Shown one piece after another: positions 45,401 through 55,621 of a stretch of DNA of 64,000 nucleotides. Location of the stretch: NCBI RefSeq assembly GCF_907164915.1, contig NC_061862.1, forward strand, positions 62,025,910 through 62,089,909, given 5' to 3'. This stretch comes from Impatiens glandulifera. Taxonomy: Eukaryota; Streptophyta; Magnoliopsida; Ericales; Balsaminaceae. How positions within the stretch are numbered: position 1 is the stretch's first letter; the number at the start of each line of letters is the position of its first letter. Position numbers and translations under genes: made by a program. Under the pieces are notes generated by a model that was not told the origin of the DNA, made no database searches, and saw nothing but the letters and a program-made list of their open reading frames with translations.

Positions 45401-45724
45401 ATTCTTTGTCGGGTCAGTGAAGTCAAACACCACACAACACAAATTCAGCTTTTTAATCAACAAGTTCTGTTTCTCAGAATTCGGTACGTCTCTAAAATTT
45501 GGCAGTGCCTCGTACAAAGCGACTGATATATTCGATTGTGGAAGGTTTACAGCAGAACCTCCACGGCCTGAGGAAGATGTAGTTGTTGTGTTTGCTGCAG
45601 TTTTTCCACCATTGTTGGTTCTCGAACCAGATGAAGTGGAAGACGCAATCGAACTGTTCCCATCACGACTTTCTGTCGTTTTAGCCGGTTTCTTTGGCAG
45701 CCTGTTCAATATCTGCTTCAACAT
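42478..45724 (-). CDS. PP2A regulatory subunit B' (B56 family, eta/theta-like), 2 coding exons, 511 aa
   Basis: Minus-strand exons 45724-44558 and 42846-42478 join at CAG|GTGGCT in phase 0 to give 511 residues. The N-terminus [13 protein letters not shown] and a Ser/Thr-rich disordered segment are typical of plant B' eta/theta/gamma/zeta-type subunits. The rest is the B56 HEAT-like fold, with conserved blocks such as [59 protein letters not shown] and [20 protein letters not shown]. It supplies substrate choice and location to the PP2A A/C core. An in-frame ATG 20 codons upstream (45784) exists, but the shorter start matches the family. A 5' untranslated exon probably ends at 46444 (CAG|GTAACC on the minus strand). 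The 1.7-kb coding intron contains a SINE. Confidence 0.94.
43010..43172 (-). mobile_element. tRNA-derived SINE in the PP2A B' intron
   Basis: On the minus strand the element starts near CCATCCTGAG. It has a box A TAGCTTAGTGG (complement of 43154-43164) and a box B GGTTTGATTCTC (complement of 43101-43112) at RNA-polymerase-III spacing. It ends GAACACCCTGGTTAC followed by an A tail (T run at 43011-43021). Box A matches the TRGCNNAGYGG consensus fully; box B differs at one core base. It is in the same orientation as the host gene. Confidence 0.8.
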
Positions 45725-46520
45725 CCTAATAACTTTAAAAGACAGGTAAATTGTTTTCCTTTTTATGGGTTGATTGTATTCCAAATCGAAAAGTGAAACA
45801 CACGGCTATCAATGATGAACGGTGTACATTTTGTCGATCATGATGCAGAATCCAGTTTCAAGCCGGTGCTACCAATCCATTGAAACTATCTATATCCAGA
45901 AAATAAGCCTTTTGATCCTCTAGCTCCATACCATCTCATCTGGGGAAAAAGAAAAAAAACAAAGCAGGTCCAGATTATTTAGGAAAAAAGGAAGAGCAAT
46001 ATCAAACAAGCATACAATAGAAATCAATACCACAACCCTAGATTTAATCTTTCCATGGAGCTTCTAATAAAAAAAAAGGAGCTAGATTGAATCTAATTCA
46101 AGTCCCCGCATCACATCAAGAATATGCAGATAGAAATGAAAAACACGTAATTTGGGCAGATAATGAATTAGATTCGGTTGAATTGATCGATAAAGGTTAT
46201 ATCATATAAATTTGAGAAATACCCAGAACAATTAAAGTGGATCTTTAGAAGATACAAGATCTGGGTATGATCTAGGGAACCCAGTCAGCATTTGTCATGA
46301 AGAATTGAATAGCATAGCAGATAAAATGAAAATCAGAAAAGGGCCAAAAGAAAAGAAAAGAGGAGCAATAATGTTGCGCGTGCATCATCCAATTAGTAGT
46401 AGATATGAAAGAAAGGAAAGAGAAGTTCTTGTTCGCTGGTTACCTGAAACTTGTATCCACTTTGGCCTTTGAAATAAGCAAGAAAAGAGAAAGCGAACCA
46501 CCGAAGGAAAGAGAGTTTTC
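45725..46520 (-). other. 5' untranslated region, leader intron and promoter of the PP2A B' gene
   Basis: Non-coding. A good donor (CAG|GTAACC) ends a likely leader exon at 46444. The acceptor is not certain but must lie before 45724. The short leader exon would start near 46520. The upstream sequence has GAAAGAAAG-rich tracts. Confidence 0.4.
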
Positions 46521-48914
46521 GCTTATAGAATAGGATCGATGAGTGATGAATAAATCTATCTATCTATTTCTATCTATCTGCAAAAGAACCAACAGGGAGA
46601 AAGAAAGAAAGAAAAGGGCTACGCAGAGAAAGGGAAAAGGGAAAAAACATTGTCATCTCTGTTTGTTTGTTCATTCTTGCTCTTTCTTTAGCTACCCCAA
46701 ACTTTTTGCAGTTTTGAATTTATTTTTTTGGATTTTTAATTTACTTATCTTACTATTTTATATCAATTTTATTTAAATCAAGAATTAATAAAAGAAAACA
46801 AGTGAGGCACAAAGTTAGTTAAGTAAATCTAGTTATTAATAGACTTTTAAGAAATAGATTGAATCTATAGAAAATCTAATTTCATTTGTAAAATCATATT
46901 TATATATATATATAAGAATTTCTTATGGTTGATATACTTTTAGATATAACACTTTTTTTTTTAAATTGATTTTATTGGTGGAGTTTGATGATTTACTTAA
47001 ATTATAATTCTATATTTTTTTTAATTCAAATTAAATCATAATACATAAATGATCATTTTTTTCTCATTATTTTACTTTCTTTAAATTTTCTTTATTTAAT
47101 TTTTAATATATTTAAAAACTAGTTTTTGTCTTTTCATTCTAACTTTTTTTTTTTTATTAAAGAATGGCATTTTAAGCCAACTTATAATAATGATTCAAAA
47201 AAATTAGTTGGTATGATATTAATATTTATATTGTATGATAATTTCAAATTTTATGTAGAAATGATTTATACTTTTTTTTTTGCCAAATCAGGTAGATGTC
47301 GTATAAAAGTGATGTATAAGGGTGTTGTATAAATCATTTCTCTTACATAATTATACCGTTATATTTAAACTTTTCTAATTATTTTTCACTATAAAAGCAT
47401 GATTTTTTAAAAAATATTCATAACTTTAATTTAAATTATTTTTAATGAGAATAGTAATTTTTTTTCAAATACTTAAGTCCTAATTATGTCTATTTTCTTT
47501 CCTATCATTCATTAGATCTGATTGTTGGTTTTCACTTTAATGCATTCAATAGGCAAGGAAGAAATTGATTTAATTTATGTTTGGCCTGAATATGGTTATA
47601 TATGATATATCTCATGGATAAGTGTTTTTCAAGGAAGATAATAAAGAAAGTGCTTAAGTTTGCTTTAGCTTAGTGTTTTCCTAAAAAAAAAATCATCACA
47701 CCATTTACCTACTAAAATTTAAGTGTTTACTTTCTTAATGAAATGTTCATTATTGAATTGGTGAAGTCTCCTTTATGATATTAAAGAAAATTTTGAAAAT
47801 GTTTACTAACATAATGACTTTATCAATAAAGACAAAAACTAAGTATTTTTCATGTATTAATACTAAGACAAGAATGTGACTATATTAAAGGAAAACTCTC
47901 CATACAAGCTATATTGGTGTTTCTCTCATCTGTTACCAAATAAAATGACAAGGCTTCTAGATATTTGGGAAAAGAAATGTATAGACCAAAACAATGTTGT
48001 ACAACTCAAATAGAAAAACATATAAAAATGGAAAAATGTGACATTAGTATTAGAAGTTGGGAGGAATGAAAAAAAGTGTTGTTACTTTGTAGACAATTGA
48101 ATTAAAAATAAAAAGCTCAAATTTTTAAGTTTTATGGATAAGATCCCCACATTTATAACATTTACTCCACTTTAACTTAAATTTTTATTTAATAAAAATT
48201 TAACTTGTGATATTGATCTCTTAGATATGACTCCGGCTATAATATATTCGGAATTGATTATCCATAATCTGATTTTATTAAAGAAGCAACTAATAAATAT
48301 TCAATAACCGTAAAGATATTGTTTTGTCCATAAAGGAGATATTCAAATTCAGAAAAGTGTATTGTAGGTTAATTAATTTTAAAAATATAAATAAAAAAGA
48401 CACTTTGTTTTAACAATATTTACTCGTAATGTCAACTAGTCATTTAAGATTGCAAATATAAGTCTCTTCTTAAATCCATTTCTTACTATATATAAAGATT
48501 ATCAAGAAAGTTTAATCATTTCACATCAATGACTCAATAATAAATGCAAATGACATTTGAAAATTGGGGACAATTTCTCAACTTCTAAAAAGTGAGTTAA
48601 ACAAGGTTATAAACAATCCATTTTTAAACTAAAGTTATTATTGTAAAAATTAGTGGAAAACAATTTCCAAACAATTTCTCAAATTAGTGAGCTCAAGTTA
48701 GATGTCATAGTTTGACTTATAATTGACCCAAAATGAAGCAAATATGATATTAAATGTTTTGTCCTTAATACATTTTGGAACACAAACAATATAATATCAC
48801 CAATGTATATACTTATACTTCATATTTTGTTATAAGGTATTATGAATGAAGATAAATATTTAATTTGTAATATAAATTATTTTCCTTAAATAACAGTGAC
48901 ACGAGTCAAACCCG
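46521..48914. other. AT-rich intergenic region
   Basis: It includes CTAT/GAAA microsatellites at 46555-46640 near the PP2A promoter, a TA run at 46899-46912 and long stretches of low complexity. No coding frame, RNA gene or clear transposon was found. Confidence 0.5.
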
Positions 48915-49070
48915 ACATTTTTCTAGAATTCTCCGCACCCGATTCGAATTATAACCGAGTTCTAAAACATTTTTCTAGAATTCTCCGCACCCGATTCGGA
49001 TTAGAACCGGGTTTTAAAACATTTTTCTAGAATTCTCCGCACCCGATTCGAATTAAAACCGGAGGCTAAG
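48915..49070. repeat. Three tandem 52-bp GC-richer repeats upstream of the PUX1-like gene
   Basis: Units start at 48915, 48967 and 49019 with ACATTTTTCTAGAATTCTCC. Each contains GCACCCGATTCG followed by an AACCGG-type box. The period is exactly 52. The array ends about 170 bases before the start codon, so it lies in the promoter or leader. Confidence 0.85.
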
Positions 49071-49238
49071 TTCATTCCCCGTTTCGATGCGCCACCTTTA
49101 AAACCCTCGTCAAACTTAACCTTGTTCAGTCTCCGGTCTTTCCCCACCTTTCCTCTAGTTTAATAAAAGAGAAAGAAAGTGTAAAGATACATTGATAGAT
49201 AGGTAAGAGAGAGAGAGCCGGCATTTCTTGAGCTGATC

Positions 49239-50877
49239 ATGGTACTTGATTCTCATCCAGTTTGGAAGAAGCAGAAGTTAAGCCTGATTGCTCCAGGGAA
49301 TGCAGAAACTACCAAGGTAGTTCATTTTCGTTGACCCTTATCTCAAATTCTCGAATTCCTCCTTCTATCTGCTCCGATTGATCATTGATGGATTCAATTG
49401 CTTGATAAAGATATTAGGTTTTATCTTCTCAGTTGTTTCTGGGTTGTTTCCTGTGTTATTAATTGTTAGAATTGTCTCCTTTTCAATTTCTTCATGTGAT
49501 TCTAGACATTGTTTGAATCTGCAAAGGAGAAATTTGGTCGAGCTATTCGTGTATATGAGATCTCATCACATGCATCTGCAGTAACTAATGATGTTTCCAT
49601 TGCTGGTATGAAGAGTAACTGATTCCTTCTTGTTTGTCTACTCATTGTTCATAAGGAAGCTTTAAGCATTGTTGGATTTTCATGTTTTTACAGATGATGA
49701 TGATGCAGATGATATTTATGATTTCACAGCAGAGGATTACTTCAGAATGATGTCCTCCAAAAAGGAAGGTAAGGAGGCTAAGGGGCTTGTTTGATCTGGG
49801 GTTATTTTGGTTAATGATTTGAATGTTGTGATTTCTGTTGATTGGATTATTTGAAATTCGTAAATTCTGTGTATATGTCTATTTGCAGCTGATAATTGCT
49901 GTAATTTGATCACTTTCCATTCATGTATACATATATATAATTGAACTGAAAGATGGGATTAATATGTAAGCTTGCATTGACAGAGCTCATTTTGGATTTT
50001 GAGCAGATAAACATCTGAAGACCAAAAAAATTCGAGATGCAGAAGAGGCTGCCCGAAGATCAAGGATAACTAAAGTATGAATTTAAAACTTCTTATTGCC
50101 ATTGACTAACTTATTCTTCTTCAATAGAGTTTCTAACAAATCTTATTGTTTTTCATTATGTAGGCTGTGATTAGGGTAAAGTTTCCTAATGATATCATAT
50201 TAGAGTCTACATTTCATCCATCTGAACCAATTCAGAGCTTAATTGATCTCATGAAGAAAGCAATAGCTCAACCGAATCTACCCTTCTACTTGTGTAAGCT
50301 CCAAAGAAATTCAAAATTTTCTTATTTACTTATGAGAGTAATTGAGTTATTTCTGTCTAACATTAGTCCAATTTTGTTTTCAGACACTACTCCACCAAAG
50401 AAGAAAATAACTGACATGTCACAGGATTTCTACTCTGCTGGATTTGTTCCAGGTGCCATTGTGTACTTCTCTTATGACCTACCTAAAGGTACCCATTGCT
50501 TACTCACTCATTGCCCTTACTGTATAATGTTCTATATTAGTGGAGAAATTTGTAGTTTGGCTCGACCCAAATGAGAAATGATCAAGCTATTTTAGGAACA
50601 AATGTGATTAGCTAGGATGATGATATCACTCTTTTGCTTGGCAGGTGAGAACTCCAGTGTTAGTTCAGATCCCTTCCTTCAAGAGGATGTGTTATCATTA
50701 AAAGGTTTAGATATGAAATCTGAAAATGCAAATGGGGCTGCAGAAGTTGCTGAAAGAATGGCAAGAGTGAATCCATTTTCTTCTGAATGGAAGCCTGAGC
50801 TTGCTGCTGCTGCTAAGAAGCCTGAGCTTGCTGCTGCTGCTAAGAAGCCTGATAAACCAAAGTGGATGAAGATGTGA
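49239..50877 (+). CDS. PUX1: Plant UBX-domain protein (PUX1-like), 7 exons, 262 aa
   Basis: Exons 49239-49316, 49506-49605, 49694-49768, 50007-50074, 50164-50293, 50384-50488 and 50645-50877 join in frame to give 262 residues (characterised PUX1 is about 250). The N-terminus MVLDSHPVWKKQKL is followed by LFESAKEKFGRAIRVYE. An acidic segment comes next (DDDDADDIYDFTAEDYFRMM), then a helical charged linker (KIRDAEEAARRSRITK). The UBX domain (about residues 108-185) has AVIRVKFPNDIILESTFHPS and FYSAGFVPGAIVYFSYDLP. The C-terminal tail ends KPKWMKM. PUX1 binds the AAA ATPase CDC48 through its UBX domain and promotes disassembly of the hexamer; that role is assigned by family. The tail contains a 27-bp direct duplication (50791-50844) encoding KPELAAAAK twice. 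Confidence 0.92.
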
Positions 50878-53537
50878 TGATGTTTTGTACCTTGTTCTTA
50901 ACTGGATTCAATAACTCTTTCTTTTCTTGATAGTTTTTATGGTACTTTTGGTCAAAGTATATTATGGATTTATTATAACTGAAAGATGGTTTATTCAAAT
51001 AATTTAAGTATATTAATTATTATAATATTTGAAAGATTTTTTATTTTTTTTTAGATTTACTAACTTGATTTGTAAGTTTTGTTTTTAATTATTTTTCATG
51101 ACATTAATTAGTTAATATATTTTTTTTATTATATAAAAAAAATTGTTTTAAATTTGAGTTGTTTTTAAATGTTATATTTATTAAGATTTTTTTTTTTTAC
51201 TATTTATCTACTTTTTACATTTATTTAGTCATAAAAAAATATTTAATATTATTTATAGACTTGATATTTAAGTCTTTATATAATTGTTTTTATTATTTTT
51301 AAAATTAATTTTTAATTAATTTTTAATTAATTTTCATAACATTTAATTGGTTAATATATATATATATATATATATATTATTATATAAAAGAAATTGTTTT
51401 AAATTTGAGTTGTTTTAAATGTTATATTTATTAAGATTATTTTTTTTTACTATTTATCTACCTTTTCCTTTTACATTTATTTAGTGACAGACAAATAAAA
51501 TATCTTTAAGACTTCTCATTGCATTTATATTATTCTTTGTTTTCAACTAATTATGATTAATAAATTATCTTCTAGATAAATTATATATTAAGGGATCTCA
51601 CAAATTTTAATACTACGTGATTCATTTCTCAAACTTTTTACTTCTAAAATGTTAATATCCATGCAAGAGATATTTCACAAATTTAAAATAGTGATAAGCA
51701 TATCAATACGAGTATAAATGAAAGTGTGTCTCTGAATTAAGTTCATTTCTTATAGACAATTATAAATAAGGATCGGATCCACAAAAGTAAGCTCGTTTAT
51801 TTAACTGATTATAAGTTTCATATTTAATTTCCTCACAAAAATAAACATTGAATTAAAATAAAAAGATTGGTATGGTTTTTATATGTAAGATTTTTTTTGA
51901 TAACATAAAATATGATATCTTGAATTTTCTTAAGAAAGGAATATTTTTTGGTTTGTCTATTCTTCACTTCCTCTTCAAAGATGCTTCATAGCTTAATGGG
52001 CAAGTTTTAGACAGGTCTCTCTTCGTCACATAAGAAGTTATCTTACATGTCTTTGTCAGACAACTTGGACCAAATTACTTCATGATGTCTGTCATTGATC
52101 AAATTAAGCATCCTTTTTAGTTTGATCATGTTTCTTTATTTCAAAATAAAAAAAATAACATTAATCTAAAACGATAAAAATATAATACAAAATAAATAAA
52201 TAAAATATTATTATTATTATTTATTTTTAAATATAAGAAGTTAATCTAACCGTGTACACAAGTAAAATAATAAACACAATATATAACCAAATTCTACACA
52301 ATAAATGTCTACACAAATGTATTTTTATTTTGAAGAAAATTGCCCAAATACAATTATGGCTTGTTAAAGATCTTAGGAATTATGGGCCAACATAAATAAT
52401 TATTACAAATTATCATAATTTTGAAAAACAAACTATATCCCCTAAGATCAAGAATAAATACAATCTTTGTTTGGATTGAAATTATTCAAATTACAGAGTT
52501 ATTTAGGAAACAATGATAGATGATGATTTTGAGAATTGATAAAAAAAAAATTTGGTAAAAAATATTTAAAATGTATTGATATATAATGATAAAATAAAAA
52601 ATAATACATTTTAATATTTTAGTTAAAGAAGTGATATAATAAATAAAAAAAAGGGTAAAATAATATTTTTGGACCCACTAAGTCAAGATTTAGTGGGTAG
52701 ATTATATTGTTTTTAGAACAATTTAATTAAGATTTATGAAACTCAAACCCTCTAATTAAAATATAAAATAATAACGATGAAAGTAAAAAAAATGTTCTAC
52801 TAACATATTTTATGAATTTTTTATTACTAAATTTTATTTATTTGATTTGAATTAAATAGTAATATTATCAAAATATTTAATATTCTTAATAATATTATAA
52901 TAATCTTACATATTATATCAAGTTAAGTTTTTTATTTATTTATTTAGGTGGGTTTTAGTTTTGACTGGATTATGATATTTTTAAAATTAATTAATAACAA
53001 TTTTTTATTTATATTTTTTGTATAATAAAGTAAATAAATAAAAATAAAAATCCTTGAGAGTTGCCCTGCTCCTGGCATCCATGGTCAATTGATCCCACTT
53101 TGAGATTCCATTCTCTTTCTCTTTCTCTTTCTTTTCTTCTTTGCTTCCTTCATTTTCGCTAACTTGCACGCCCTTGTTGCCTATGGTATCTTTTACATTC
53201 TCCCCCGCCTTCTTCTCTTATCCCTCCTTCTCTTCTGTCAGTTATTTTCTATGATCAAACCAATGCTTTCCTCCTTCATTGAAATCTATCACCACTTGCT
53301 CTAGGTCTCACCTTTATCTCATTAATTATATGTCTATCCATTCATTTATATATGCTTCCTATTTCAAACCCATCATTTTCTTCATCCTATAGCTTATTTG
53401 CTTTCTCTACTTTTTCTTTGCAATCATTATCATAACAGGGTTTTCCTTCAAGACAACGTTTTTCTTCATTATTATAATCTTCTTTTCTCTAGGTAAAGTT
53501 TGAAGAAGAAGAAGAAGAAGACAATAATATATGTAAC
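50878..53537. other. AT-rich intergenic region between PUX1-like and SKIP14-like genes
   Basis: It holds a tandem duplication (51083-51485) and otherwise AT-rich non-coding DNA. From about 53050 the composition changes to CT-rich (CTCTTTCTCTTTCTC near 53115), as expected for the promoter and leader of the F-box gene. A GAAGAAGAAG tract directly precedes the start codon. Confidence 0.5.
51083..51485. repeat. Direct duplication, two copies about 240 bp apart
   Basis: The 51083-51230 and 51323-51485 stretches share GTTTTAAATTTGAGTTGTTT, AAATGTTATATTTATTAAGA and TTTACTATTTATCTAC. The second copy carries an expanded TA run (51354-51376). Confidence 0.7.
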
Positions 53538-55621
53538 ATGATGGAGTATAGAAAGCAGAGATCAGAGAAATTGTACGATGATGTTCTTGATTTGCTGCCA
53601 ATTGATCCCTTTGGTATGGATTTAACTGCTACTCTTACAGCAGTTTCTGAATGGCTTAAGGATATTGAGAAAGATTTGGATTCTTTAGGGTTTATAATTT
53701 GTGAAGGTGTTGAGATGAACAAGGAAGATGATGATTCTGTATATAAGGGATTGAATCTATTCTGGAATGGTGGTCCTGCGCAGTTCACAACAGATGGGAG
53801 AAAAAGGAAGATTAATGAAATATCAATGCAATTCCACGAAGGGTTAGGGATAGCTTTATGTGATGGTGATCTGGTAATGGGTAGCAGCAACATAGATGAT
53901 GATGATGATGATGATGATTCAATGTGTTTTGGCTATGAGAAATATTGGGTCCAGGGGGGTGATGTTGATGATAATGACGATGATGATGATGTTCCTAATA
54001 GTAACATTTCTGAAGAATGTTCCATTATTTGTGTTGATGATATCGATAACAATGATGGGGCGTGTCCCCACGATGCGATGTTCTTCGCACTTGGTTACCT
54101 TGGTGTGAAGGACCTTCTTAATATCGGAATGGTTTGCAAATCTTTTCGTGGTACTGTTCAAAATGATCCTCTTCTTTGGAGGAGTATTCATATAGATTGT
54201 CCATTGAACAAAACGCTCACTGATGACAAATTGTTATGGCTGACTGATAGGGCACAAGGCAATCTTCAATGCTTGTGTCTGGTTGAATGTACTAAAATAA
54301 CTATTGGTGGTTTGAGGCGTGTACTTGAAAGGAACCCTGGCTTAACAAAGGTTAGTGTTCTTAAGTTTAGAATTCCTTTGTTAAATCATGTCTATGAAAA
54401 GAAAATCAAGCTCAAATCACAAGGATTTAGAGAACATATCCTAGTAAGTCAAACAAAAGAAATCAGGACTAGAAGTTCATTTTTTTCTTCATGAACTTGC
54501 ATCAGAGAATCGTGTTGAGCTCTATACTTTTAAAATGGGCTCAAATTACGCCTCTGTTAAGTTTGAAATCATTTGTACAAAACTGTTTTGCAGCTTTTTT
54601 GAAGTAAAAGAGCATACCACAAGTTGAGAAAGCAAAAATGAGATTTTGATGAAACTTCATCAAGCAAAATGAGCTTCTTTCCAAGAAATAAACTAAATCT
54701 TGGTCTTTAGATGTAGAGATTTTTTACCCTTGATGTCCTAGAAGTGTCTAGGGACATTTCAGGATCGACAAGAAGTTTTGTCACAATATTCAAACATGAC
54801 ACTCACACGGACAATTGCAGTCCTTAACACCATAGGTAACACTTTAGAGGTTAGTCTCAAATGTTCTGAAAAAAGCACCTTTGATTGAGTTAGAAGGTCA
54901 TGGAAAAAAATGTTGTCCTTAACACAATGAGGTTTGTGTCTTGTTTAAAGTGATTTTCTGGCTGATGGTTACCTTTACATGGATTAGAGGATACTATCAT
55001 TGATCTTGTTATATATTATTAACTATAGTATATTCTCTTTATGGCTTCATAGTGAAACTATCCAATTTGCTCTTCCAATCGCAGCTTAACATTCCTGGAT
55101 GCGCGACACTAAGCATTGGAAATATCATATCTTGCTTAAAGTCATATAAATCCTCAGCCTTCCCTGGAATAAAGCAGTTAAGGGTAGGTGGTCATCATGG
55201 TGTGACAATGGAACAATTTGAGGAGTTGAACTTCTTACTAGATATTGATTGCAAAAAACCAATTGTTTCCCATAAACCTCGGTTCTATGGTGCTGGGAAT
55301 TTGTATCTATCTTGTGATGATGATCGTCCTATTGATATCGAGGCATGCCCAAAGTGCCAGAAACCGAGGCAAGTCTACGATTGCCCTGCAGAGAGTTGTC
55401 AATCGTGTAGAGCTTGCACCTTTTGCATTGCTCGGTGCATGAAGTGTGGTCATTGCGTAAATGATAGTGGTTATGAGGAAACGTTTTGTCTAGATTTGCT
55501 CTGCTTGGAGTGCTGGGAGCAAATTATGAACTTTCGTGAGGAAATGGAGGTTTCGGTCTCATCCTCAAACTGCAAAAGCCTCCATCAACAGGCAAGTTTC
55601 CGTTTTTGTGTATTTGGTTAA
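53538..55621 (+). CDS. SKIP14: F-box protein, SKIP14-like, 2 coding exons, 449 aa
   Basis: Exon 53538-54350 (271 codons) joins 55085-55621 in phase 0 across a 734-base intron, giving 449 residues. An F-box lies at about residues 176-222 (PHDAMFFALGYLGVKDLLN, then CKSFRGTVQNDPLLWRSIHI), preceded by Asp-rich runs encoded by GAT repeats. A leucine-rich-repeat-like segment follows (ERNPGLTK, LNIPGCATLSIGNI). The C-terminal part is Cys-rich with a spacing that suggests metal binding (CPKCQKP, SCRACTFCIARCMKCGHC, CLECW). SKIP14 proteins bind SKP1-type ASK adaptors in SCF ubiquitin ligases; targets are unknown. The 3' end is uncertain: reading through gives the stop at 55619-55621, but CAG|GCAAGT at 55592 is a strong GC-type donor. 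That could lead to an acceptor at 55798 and a different nine-residue tail. Confidence 0.88.

Noticed and set aside
45725..45784. Start of the PP2A B' protein at the upstream in-frame ATG (20 more codons)
   Set aside because: Family members begin with M[LI]KQIL-type sequence, matching the ATG at 45724. The upstream codons look like leader sequence.
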